Shown one piece after another: positions 18,014 through 25,537 of a stretch of DNA of 60,648 nt (its first letter is position 1; each line of letters begins with the position of its first letter). The notes below the pieces were generated by a model. The model was not told the origin of the DNA and did not search any database. It saw nothing but the letters and a program-made list of their open reading frames with translations. Origin of the DNA: CAYFJO01 sp964343305 (lineage in GTDB: Bacteria > Planctomycetota > Planctomycetia > Pirellulales > Pirellulaceae); contig CAYFJO010000015.1 in NCBI GenBank assembly GCA_964343305.1, positions 1-60,648 on the forward strand, written 5' to 3'. Position numbers and translations under genes: made by a program.

Positions 18014-18866
18014 TTGGCATGGCACCGAGGTGCGATGGCAAGATAATTTAATGATCAGCATAGTTCTCGGTTTAGGAACAGCGTTTCAATGAGTGACAAC
18101 GTTCTAGCAACGAAAACATGAAAACCTAAGCGACCGCCTTTGGCCGGACCAGCCGCTTTACGTGAGCACAATCCCCGCTGGAACGCGAAGTACGGACGAC
18201 TTTGAACCACAGCTTCGATATGCAACTGAAACACCGGCACGTTCGACTTTACCGCCCGAAGTTTTGAAGATCGAGAAACGGTTGAAGCAGCTTCCCGCAG
18301 AAGAACTCGAACGAATTACAAATCTGTTGGCACAATTTTTTTAGATCTAAAGGGGCGTTGCACAAACCTCCAGATTTAGGGAGCCGAGATATTTGAAACA
18401 CCGCGCGAGGGCGGGATCGGCATCTTGCAAATCACGCAGGAGGCGCGATCCTGAGCGTGAACGCGACCCCGCTGAGGTCGAAAAGACCGACGGCAGTTCG
18501 TCATGAGTTGAACTGATGGAAGTTGGACAACCCGACGCGGCGAAGGATCTTTTGTAACTCGCCTCGGTGATCGAGACCGCTGCAGTTGTGAAATCACATC
18601 GACGACAACCTTAAACCTAGCCTCGAACTCCCACTGCGATTACGCACTTCGCGACATCGGAGGGCGTGTCCTCGGTCACTTAGCCGGTAGGTGTGTGCGC
18701 ACGAGTCGCCGTAGACGTCGCATTTTGCAAACCTTTGATTTTGTTGCGTGGTTGCTGAACGAGTGCTAGGCGGCTTGCCTCTTCTCTTACGAGTTGGCAC
18801 ACGAAAAATTCCCCTGTCGTGAAACCAAAGCCCTTCTGACGCATCTTGATGAAGCGGCCATACTAC
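18014..18866. other. Gene-poor stretch with one doubtful small ORF
   Basis: About 850 bp between the permease gene and a truncated transaldolase. The only coherent frame is a 60-codon plus-strand ORF, 18162-18344 (GTG start), whose end reads VLKIEKRLKQLPAEELERIT, an amphipathic helix of the kind found at the tail of small regulators; I do not recognise a family. The rest has stop codons in all frames and looks like decayed sequence. Confidence 0.45.
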
Positions 18867-19460
18867 TCATGCGGTCGCCAAATCTTTTCGTTTTTCGGCA
18901 ATTAACGCCAGGAGCGACTTTTGTGGGTCCGCGAATTTCTGGATGCATTCTTCCATCAACACCTTTTCGAGTTTCGCGAAATCCACTTCGTCATCGATCT
19001 CTTGCAACACTTCGTCACTCGGCCGTTCGTCGATGGCGCGGGTAAACGTGATGCCGCTTGCTTCGACCGCGTTGTTCGTCGCGGGCGGATTGGTTTCAAT
19101 GTCGCTGCCGGCGAACGCCACGACATATTTCCACGGCTCATCTTCCGGCTTGTTGGTGCCCGTGCTGGCAAAGATCATCTCCTGTTGCAGGGGCGTTTTG
19201 TTCTCCGACCAGAACCGTTGATTCTCTTGCCAGATGCGTTTGGCGTTGACGATGCCGACCTGGCCTTGTGCGGCGGACAATTGAGGCACCTGTTCTTCCG
19301 TGTAAACGTCGATGCGAGAAACGAAAATGCTGTACACGCTTTTGAACCTGTCGAGCGATTTGCGGCGTTGTGCGCCGCGCCAGACCGCGTCGCGAGCGGC
19401 GAGGTATGGCCGCATCGTGAAGATTAGCGTCATGTTCAACGGCACGCCGCACGGGGCAAT
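18867..19460 (-). pseudogene. 5'-truncated transaldolase (C-terminal half)
   Basis: About 198 codons match the C-terminal half of a planctomycete-type transaldolase: GVPLNMTLIFTMRPYLAARD, AVWRGAQRRKSLDRFKSVYS, SIFVSRIDVYTEEQVPQL, QEMIFASTGTNKPEDEPW and AFAGSDIETNPPATN. Transaldolase moves a dihydroxyacetone unit between sugar phosphates through a Schiff-base Lys on strand 4; that half is missing here. Homology begins abruptly at about 19456, right beside a 19-base string shared with 7441-7459. The frame is otherwise intact to its stop, so the truncation is recent. A functional copy presumably exists elsewhere in the genome. Confidence 0.85.
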
Positions 19461-19487
19461 GACGGGAGTGCACGACATCGCTGACTT

Positions 19488-22400
19488 CTACTCGTCGGAA
19501 GTCGACTCGCCAAGTCGTCGCAACTTCAGAGCCAGTTGCGCGGTCAGTCTGCGATCTGTATCAATGGACTCGTCTTTCGAATCAGCCTCAATGATCGCAC
19601 TAGACCCTGGCAGCACGAGGCCCAGCAACTCTGCAATGCGATACCGCTTTTGAAGCGAGCAACCTTCGCTCGCCGCAAGAAGTTGCCGGGCGGCGACATC
19701 GCCGAAGCGTGAGATGAACGCTACTCGGTCGCGATCGTTTGCGGACCAAGCGGAGTGTGAATTGTCGATCGCGCTTCGGAGCACGCCATATTGCATCGCG
19801 CGTCGGAACGCGGCATCTGGGCTGGTCAGCAACACTTTCCAAGCTGCGTTGCGGGTCTCAGCCGGCACTCCAAGTGCGATTGCGTTTCGAAGGGGTAGAT
19901 CAAATGGATTGTCGACTCGTTGTCGCTTTATCGCTCGACGCAGTTGCAGATTGCCAAGCGCTATCGCGGCGTCACGTTTTCGTTCTGTCGTCGCCAGAAT
20001 CTCGCGGAGATGCGGAATCGCACGCGGATCGCCGATTTGCTCCAGCGCGGCAACACACGTCAGATGGTTGTGCGACTTCTTTCCGCGAACGTGCTCCAGA
20101 TAGTACGCCTCAACAAACGGGAACAGCGACGCATCACCGCCTTGGGAACGGACGATCGAAACAAGCCGTTCGTTCATCCACTGCGGCAGTCCTCGCCGAT
20201 ACTTCAGCTTGGCAATGTCTTTTGGCTCGGCGAGGTCATGGATCACTCCAATTGCAGATTGGAGTTCACCCTTTGTATCGTTTGAGTTCTCATAGGCCGC
20301 GAGCGCCAGGGGCAGTTGCATTTCATGACCGGCTCGTCCCAGAGCCCGCATCACTTGCGGAGCAAGCTTGGGATACTTCCGCCGCAGTGAGTCAAGAAGC
20401 GGCAGAGCCTTATCTCGTTCCGGATCGGAACACAACAGGAGATCAAGGTACTGGATGAAGGCGCTTTCCGACGAGGCCGCGACGTGGTCAGCGATGCCGG
20501 CAAGGTCATCGAAGCGGTCCGGCAACGTCATGTGCGACAATGCCTGCGTTGCTCCTTGGACCAGAAGACTGTCGCCCGCGACGTGAATGAATCGGATGAT
20601 CCCTGGCGCGGCTTTGGGAGAACGGAATGTCGAAAGCGCGTAGTAGGCGGCGTTCTGGCGTCGCCACTGGAATCCGGACGTCGTGACCTTGCTGGCTCGG
20701 GCTTTCTCGCGCAGTCTCAAGTCGATCTGAGCCAACACAAACGGCAGTGCCGCTGACTTGTCCTCAATCGTCAGAAATTGAACCAGCTTGAGCGATTCGA
20801 TGGCGGACTTTGGATTTGCCTCGGCCAGCTTCAGGAGTTCCGCCAGGTTGGATTGCGTATCGATTCTGGCCTGGCAAAGGATGAATCGTCGGCCAATCCG
20901 TTCCTGAAGTTTCAGCTCATCGTCCTTGAGCAACTCCACGCGCCGAGCGAGCTCGCTCAACGCCTTGGGCGTCAGCACGTAGCTGTCGTTCGAGGACCGT
21001 TTCTTAAACCGGTTGAAGTCGTCGTCTGATTGAAGCCACGGAGATTTCCCCCTTGCCAGCACCCATTCGTACAGGCTTTGCGCCTGCTTTGCCCCATAGA
21101 TTGCATTCTGAATCGACTCCAAAGTCGAAACGAAGTCGGGATGCTCGCGAGTCATGCGCAACACGAGCTGATGAGCGTCCCAGGGTTTACCCGCCTCGAG
21201 CAAGACAGAGTAAAGAGCGGACATCAGCAGAGGACGGACCGTCGGGTTCTTCGTCTTTTCAATGAGCGTCCGGAGGTCTTCCTCAACTCGCGAATCGTTG
21301 TTGGGAAATCGTCCAAGCCACGAGTGACTGTCCTTGTCGATTCCCACGGGCACGAGGTGTAGCATCGTCGCGTCGCCCTTGAGGCGAACGTCAAACCGCC
21401 GGAGGCCATCTTTCGGAACAGTGATGGAGTGCGGTGCGGGTGCGATGACGAGTTGAACTCCGGTCGGGCACGTCACCGAGACGGCGACATCACCGGGTGA
21501 TGGAAAGAGCGAAGCCAGCGCCTGTTGGCCGGCAAATCGCACGCCTGAGTCGAGCGGATGAACCAGAGTCAACAGTTCGACATCGTGCTCGAGCGTGACG
21601 GTTGCCGATTCGCCAGCCTTCAGCGGAGCATCAAACGAGACGAGCACCGGAACATAAACGTCCCTTCGGTTCCGTTGGTGAGGTTGCGGTGGCGGCATCG
21701 GACGACCGAGCTCCGCAAACACCGTCTGGTCTCGCCAGAGTTCCCGTAAGTCCGTTCGAACATCTCGAGTGCGGAGGAGTTTCCCGGTGAACGGGCTTAC
21801 TGAGGATTCATCGAATCCCCATTTTGAAAGCAGCTTTGTCGCCGATTGATCTTCTGTGTCAAGCTGCTTGCGAATGTCCGTGAACAACGTTCGAACCAGC
21901 GCTTTGGAAGGTGTGTTGCCGCCGCGTTCGAGGAACGACTGCATTTGCAGCGACGTGGTCAGGTTGAGCCCGCTCGAATCGTGAAGGTGCTTGAGGATCG
22001 GGCCGTTGAGCAGCTTCTGAGACTCGCGCAACGATCGCCAAACTTCGCGCAGCTTTGGCCGCAACTCAGCCAGTTCCGGCTTGGAGGCGAACCACTGGTC
22101 GACTTTCTCGAGCCATTCCTTTTCGTATGGGCGATAGATTTCCGGGTCATACTCGTTAAGGATGGAAAGGTATTTCCACCGCTTGTACGGTCCGTCGATT
22201 CGCAGCTTGGGATCGATTTCGGGCATCAGCCGGACGAGATGTCCGAAGTGCGGATCGCCCGTGGCGACATAAATGGTCGTGAAATCCAATTCGTCAGCGT
22301 GGATCAGGTGACGCCTGGCGCGTTTTTCGAATTCCCGGGTGACGGTGTTGACCTCGTTCCGTGACTCAGCAAGCTTGCGATACCGAGCTACTAGTTCGCG

Positions 22401-22829
22401 CAGCTTTGCGTCCTGCTCGATCCATTCGTTGATGCGATCACTCCATGCAATCCGCCGCTCTTCATTGGGCCACTCGCGCGAGCGCGACTCGGGATCGATC
22501 AGCACTTTTGTCTCGGCCGTGACAGGCTTGCCATTGACTGCAACGAGGCACCACGGTTTCCGTCCCTGCGCGCGTTTCCAAATCGGTGGAGCCGCAACCG
22601 GAAAAATTCGACGAGTGCCGTCCGCTTCACCCGACGTGTTACGAAGTCGAAACGAAGTGCGAATGTTTGCCGTGAGCGTATATTTCTGAGGCGACGAACT
22701 CACTGCGACACGGACTTGCCCCTGGTCGATTCGCACCGCCTCTGCATCCTCACTCTGCACAGGCGTGACGAATGCCAGAAGTAACACAAAGGAAAGCAAT
22801 GACAGGCCTCGACACATGACAGTATTCAT
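19488..22829 (-). CDS. Very large secreted protein with C-terminal HEAT-like repeats
   Basis: About 1,113 residues. A signal peptide (MCRGLSLLSFVLLLAFVTPV) is followed by a charged helical region of about 350 residues, a possible beta domain with YVPVLVSFDAPLKAGESATV at about 395-510, and a long alpha-solenoid (about 540-1,110) with HEAT-like units such as AALEQIGDPRAIPHLREILA, APQVMRALGRAGHEMQLPLA and AIALGNLQLRRAI. I know no characterised homologue. It is likely exported and a scaffold. The start at 22829 has CGGAGA upstream; an upstream GTG at 22850 is less likely. It is a single gene, not obviously in an operon, although the truncated transaldolase lies directly downstream on the same strand. 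Confidence 0.75.
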   Translation of the reverse strand: MNTVMCRGLSLLSFVLLLAFVTPVQSEDAEAVRIDQGQVRVAVSSSPQKYTLTANIRTSFRLRNTSGEADGTRRIFPVAAPPIWKRAQGRKPWCLVAVNGKPVTAETKVLIDPESRSREWPNEERRIAWSDRINEWIEQDAKLRELVARYRKLAESRNEVNTVTREFEKRARRHLIHADELDFTTIYVATGDPHFGHLVRLMPEIDPKLRIDGPYKRWKYLSILNEYDPEIYRPYEKEWLEKVDQWFASKPELAELRPKLREVWRSLRESQKLLNGPILKHLHDSSGLNLTTSLQMQSFLERGGNTPSKALVRTLFTDIRKQLDTEDQSATKLLSKWGFDESSVSPFTGKLLRTRDVRTDLRELWRDQTVFAELGRPMPPPQPHQRNRRDVYVPVLVSFDAPLKAGESATVTLEHDVELLTLVHPLDSGVRFAGQQALASLFPSPGDVAVSVTCPTGVQLVIAPAPHSITVPKDGLRRFDVRLKGDATMLHLVPVGIDKDSHSWLGRFPNNDSRVEEDLRTLIEKTKNPTVRPLLMSALYSVLLEAGKPWDAHQLVLRMTREHPDFVSTLESIQNAIYGAKQAQSLYEWVLARGKSPWLQSDDDFNRFKKRSSNDSYVLTPKALSELARRVELLKDDELKLQERIGRRFILCQARIDTQSNLAELLKLAEANPKSAIESLKLVQFLTIEDKSAALPFVLAQIDLRLREKARASKVTTSGFQWRRQNAAYYALSTFRSPKAAPGIIRFIHVAGDSLLVQGATQALSHMTLPDRFDDLAGIADHVAASSESAFIQYLDLLLCSDPERDKALPLLDSLRRKYPKLAPQVMRALGRAGHEMQLPLALAAYENSNDTKGELQSAIGVIHDLAEPKDIAKLKYRRGLPQWMNERLVSIVRSQGGDASLFPFVEAYYLEHVRGKKSHNHLTCVAALEQIGDPRAIPHLREILATTERKRDAAIALGNLQLRRAIKRQRVDNPFDLPLRNAIALGVPAETRNAAWKVLLTSPDAAFRRAMQYGVLRSAIDNSHSAWSANDRDRVAFISRFGDVAARQLLAASEGCSLQKRYRIAELLGLVLPGSSAIIEADSKDESIDTDRRLTAQLALKLRRLGESTSDE

Positions 22830-22943
22830 GACAAGTCTCCGTGAATTCACCGCGTCAACGATTCCAGAGTTTATTATATCCGGTCGTCTTACAGGCTTTG
22901 ACAGCGAATCAGTGTTGTTACATGTCTTGCGACTTCGCCTACA

Positions 22944-23900
22944 TTACCAAGGCAATTTCTCAAGATTCACATTGCCGCCACTAAGGATGATGCCGACCCG
23001 CTGACCTTCGACCGTTTCCCGAAACTCAGGCGTCAAGGCCACCGCGATCGCGACGGCCGAACTGGGTTCGATCAACAGTTTCGCTCGTTCCCACGCCAAC
23101 CGCATCGCTTGCACGATTTGATCTTCATCAACGGTCATGACGCGATCGACCAAGTCGCGCACGAATGGCCAAGTCAGTTCGCCGAGGCTGGTGAGCAAAC
23201 CGTCGGCAATCGTCTGCGGACTTGTTTGCGGAATGAGCTGTCCCGATTCTTTCGAACGATAAGCATCGTCCGCACCCTCCGGTTCGGCCGCCACGATCCT
23301 GATTGCCGGTTGAATTGCTTTCGCCGCGGCACACGTGCCGCTGATCAATCCGCCCCCGCCAACCGGCGCGATGATCACATCGAGCGATTCCGCTTCGTCC
23401 AACAATTCGAGCGCGGCAGTTCCTTGGCCCGCAATGATGTCGGCGTTGTCGTACGGATGAATGAACGTCGCGCCCGTTTCTTGTTGCACTTGCTTGGCCG
23501 TCGTTTCCCTGGCTCGCAGCGTTGGCTCGCACTCGACAACGATCGCTCCGTAACCTTCAACTGCCGTTCGCTTAACAGGCGACGCGGAACTTGGCATGAC
23601 AATGTGAGCCGGGATGTCTCGCAGGCGTGCCGCCAGCGCGAGAGCTTGCGCGTGGTTGCCCGAACTGTGCGTGACAACGCCTTTCGCTGCCGTCGAATCA
23701 GCGAGCTTAAAAACTGCATTGCACGCACCGCGAAACTTGAACGCTCCGACCTTTTGCAAGTTCTCACATTTGAAGAACAGTTGCCGCTGGGCAAGCTGGT
23801 CGAACGTCGCACAGGTGACGACGGGCGTGCGATGCGCGAATTCGGCGATTCGGGCGGCGGCCTCACGGACGGACGATAAATCGGCGGCGTAGTTGTTCAT
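22944..23900 (-). CDS. PLP-dependent serine racemase / threonine dehydratase
   Basis: 318 residues of fold-type II PLP enzyme. The Schiff-base lysine is Lys55 in GAFKFRGA, the substrate-binding loop is SSGNHAQALAL, the phosphate-binding tetraglycine loop is PVGGGGLISG, and the C-terminal SGGNVNL positions the pyridine nitrogen with Ser, as in the serine racemase/threonine ammonia-lyase family. It should deaminate L-threonine or L-serine, or racemise serine; short single-domain forms without an ACT regulatory domain, like this one, are catabolic or racemase-type. The start at 23900 (MNNYAADL) fits homologues; the 31-codon extension reads through a palindromic region (23916-23960) and is rejected. 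No strong ribosome site is visible. Confidence 0.88.
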   Translation of the reverse strand: MNNYAADLSSVREAAARIAEFAHRTPVVTCATFDQLAQRQLFFKCENLQKVGAFKFRGACNAVFKLADSTAAKGVVTHSSGNHAQALALAARLRDIPAHIVMPSSASPVKRTAVEGYGAIVVECEPTLRARETTAKQVQQETGATFIHPYDNADIIAGQGTAALELLDEAESLDVIIAPVGGGGLISGTCAAAKAIQPAIRIVAAEPEGADDAYRSKESGQLIPQTSPQTIADGLLTSLGELTWPFVRDLVDRVMTVDEDQIVQAMRLAWERAKLLIEPSSAVAIAVALTPEFRETVEGQRVGIILSGGNVNLEKLPW

Positions 23901-23915
23901 TTTCGTTGGAGTGCA

Positions 23916-23960
23916 GAACAATTGTCCCAATTGTTCAGCGAGCAATTGGGAGAATTGCTC
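23916..23960. repeat. Two tandem hairpins with alternative pairing
   Basis: Hairpin 1 is GAACAATT, loop GTCCC, AATTGTTC (23916-23936). Hairpin 2 is GAGCAATT, loop GGGAG, AATTGCTC (23940-23960). The segments CCCAATTG and CAATTGGG can instead pair across the two, giving a third mutually exclusive stem. The element lies between the DUF1501 remnant and the racemase start on the minus strand, so it would be in the racemase leader. Confidence 0.7.
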
Positions 23961-23964
23961 TACA

Positions 23965-24153
23965 CTAAAACAGTTCCGAGATGGGCTCGCCAAAGTAGAC
24001 GTGATGCGGCCGGTTAAAGCTGCCGTACCATGCGGTCTTCCGCGGCAGCCCGAGGGCCTTGTAAATCATGGCGGCCATTTTCTCCGACGTCTGAAGTTCC
24101 GATGCGGGATAACCGCCCGTTTCGTCACTCGAGCCACTGGTGATTTGAAAAGA
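23965..24153 (-). pseudogene. C-terminal remnant of a DUF1501 (sulfatase-like) gene
   Basis: A minus-strand frame of about 63 codons ends at a TAG at 23965-23967. It reads SSDETGGYPASELQTSEKMA, AMIYKALGLPRKTAWYGSFN and RPHHVYFGEPISELF, matching the C-terminal end of planctomycete DUF1501 proteins, whose final strand normally ends in a similar P-I-x-x-L-F. An in-frame TAA interrupts it near 24156, and nothing upstream continues the family. These proteins are normally exported by Tat and follow a DUF1553/1549 gene. Here only the tail is left. Confidence 0.65.
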
Positions 24154-24187
24154 TTAGCCGATTCGCCGTTCCGCGCCAACAAAATAC

Positions 24188-24217
24188 TTGACAGACCAGT
24201 GGCCCTGCGGGTACTGT
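24188..24217 (+). promoter_or_regulatory. Sigma70-like promoter of the ytrA-like operon
   Basis: A perfect TTGACA at 24188-24193 is followed after 18 bp by TACTGT at 24212-24217. The -10 region is overlapped by an 8-bp inverted repeat (24214-24235), the expected layout for a self-repressed operon. Confidence 0.6.
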
Positions 24218-24235
24218 ACTAGATCGATAGTACAG
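24214..24235. promoter_or_regulatory. Putative operator for the GntR/YtrA repressor
   Basis: Perfect inverted repeat CTGTACTA-GATCGA-TAGTACAG. It covers the -10 region and ends just before the CAGGAG ribosome site of the repressor gene. GntR proteins of the YtrA subfamily bind palindromes of this size and commonly repress their own operon. Confidence 0.65.
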
Positions 24236-24244
24236 GAGACGCAC

Positions 24245-24622
24245 ATGTTCTTTCAAATCGACCCGTCCAACGGTTTGGCGATTTACGACCAGATCGTGCG
24301 ACAGGTCAAATTTGCCGTGGCGGATGAAGTCTTGAGTCCCGGCGAGTTGGTCCCTTCGGTGCGGGAACTTGCACGGGAGTTGAGGATCAACCCCAACACC
24401 GTGACACGGGCTTATCGCGAATTGCAGTCGGATCGCGTTTTGCAAACGGTTCGCGGCACGGGATTGGAAGTTGCGCCGGGCGCGGTCAAGCGCTGCCGCA
24501 CGGATCGCACAAAGCTGATTCGTCAGCGCATCGGTCATGTGCTGACCGAAGCCGTGCAGAGTGGCATCGCTGAAGACGAGCTGCGCAAGATGATCGACGA
24601 AGAATTGAAGAACGTGAAGTGA
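24245..24622 (+). CDS. GntR-family regulator, YtrA subfamily
   Basis: 125 residues: an N-terminal winged helix (IYDQIVRQVKFAVADEVLSP, GELVPSVRELARELRINPNT, VTRAYRELQ) and a short C-terminal helical dimerisation tail of about 45 residues, the size typical of YtrA rather than FadR or MocR regulators. YtrA repressors control the ABC exporter genes next to them and often respond to cell-envelope stress or antibiotics. The ATG at 24245 has CAGGAG seven bases upstream. The ATPase gene follows after 27 bp and the permease gene after that, so this is a self-controlled three-gene operon. The ligand is unknown. Confidence 0.92.
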   Translation: MFFQIDPSNGLAIYDQIVRQVKFAVADEVLSPGELVPSVRELARELRINPNTVTRAYRELQSDRVLQTVRGTGLEVAPGAVKRCRTDRTKLIRQRIGHVLTEAVQSGIAEDELRKMIDEELKNVK

Positions 24623-24649
24623 TGAAAGCAAAAGATCGGAGAGTCAGCC

Positions 24650-25531
24650 ATGAGTACGGCCGTTCGATTTAACGAAGTGACCAAGAAGTTCGGATCGCAA
24701 GTTGCGTTGGACGAGGTCACGTTGGAGATTCCACAAGGCGTCGTGTTCGCACTGCTCGGCGAGAACGGCGCGGGCAAGACAACATCGCTGCGGATCATGC
24801 TAGGGCTGACGGAAGCGGACGCGGGCCAGTCGGAAGTACTCGGGCTCGATAGCAAAACGCAAGGACTCGAAATTCGCCGTCGCGTCGGCTATGTGCCCGA
24901 AATGCCAACGATGTACGACTGGATGACTGTCGGCGAAATCGGCTGGTTCACTGCCGGATTCTATAGCGGCGGTTTCCTGCCGCGATACAACGAGTTGGCC
25001 GAACAGTTTGGATTGGACTTGAGCAAGAAGATAAAGTCGATTTCGAAAGGGATGCGAGCCAAAGTCGCGTTGTCGCTGGCCATGGCCCACGATCCAGAAC
25101 TGCTCGTGCTGGACGAACCGACGTCGGGACTCGACCCGATCGTGCGGCGTGAGTTTCTCGAAAGCATGGTCGATCTGGCAGCCGACGGCAAAACCGTGTT
25201 GCTGTCCAGCCACCAGATTAACGAAGTCGAACGCGTGGCCGACATGGTGGCCATCATTCGCGGCGGCAAGGTTGTGTTGGTCGAGCGGCTCGATACGTTG
25301 AAGAGTGAAATCCAACAACTGACCGTCACGCTGTCGAACGGCATGCCCGAGCCGCCGGCGATCGACGGGGAAGTGTTACGCGAACAACGTCGCGAAAGAC
25401 AGTGGCGCGTGTTGGCTCGCAGCCTGGGGCCGGAACAGATCGAACAGCTTCGAGGTCACGAGTCGGTGGGCTCGGTTGACGCCTGTTCGGCGAGCTTGGA
25501 AGAGATTTTTGTGGCCTACATGAAACGGTAG
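24650..25531 (+). CDS. ABC transporter ATP-binding protein (ABC-2/YtrB type)
   Basis: 293 residues with all ATPase motifs: Walker A GENGAGKTTS at 37-46, Q-loop near VPEMPTMYDW, signature SKGMRAKVALS, Walker B LLVLDEPTSGLDP and H-loop LLSSHQINEVER. The last 70 residues form the small C-terminal domain seen in ABC-2 exporters. It powers the membrane protein encoded 6 bp downstream; the exporter substrate is unknown, and a role in envelope stress is inferred only from the YtrA regulator. Start ATG with GGAGAG upstream. Confidence 0.93.
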   Translation: MSTAVRFNEVTKKFGSQVALDEVTLEIPQGVVFALLGENGAGKTTSLRIMLGLTEADAGQSEVLGLDSKTQGLEIRRRVGYVPEMPTMYDWMTVGEIGWFTAGFYSGGFLPRYNELAEQFGLDLSKKIKSISKGMRAKVALSLAMAHDPELLVLDEPTSGLDPIVRREFLESMVDLAADGKTVLLSSHQINEVERVADMVAIIRGGKVVLVERLDTLKSEIQQLTVTLSNGMPEPPAIDGEVLREQRRERQWRVLARSLGPEQIEQLRGHESVGSVDACSASLEEIFVAYMKR

Positions 25532-25537
25532 AACGAC

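Noticed and set aside
18345..18866. Possible insertion sequence remnant before the transaldolase fragment
   Set aside because: No transposase motif, terminal inverted repeats or target duplication could be found by eye.
23916..24244. A CRISPR-like array suggested by closely spaced palindromes
   Set aside because: The hairpins are inverted, not direct, repeats and there are no regular spacers or cas genes in the window.
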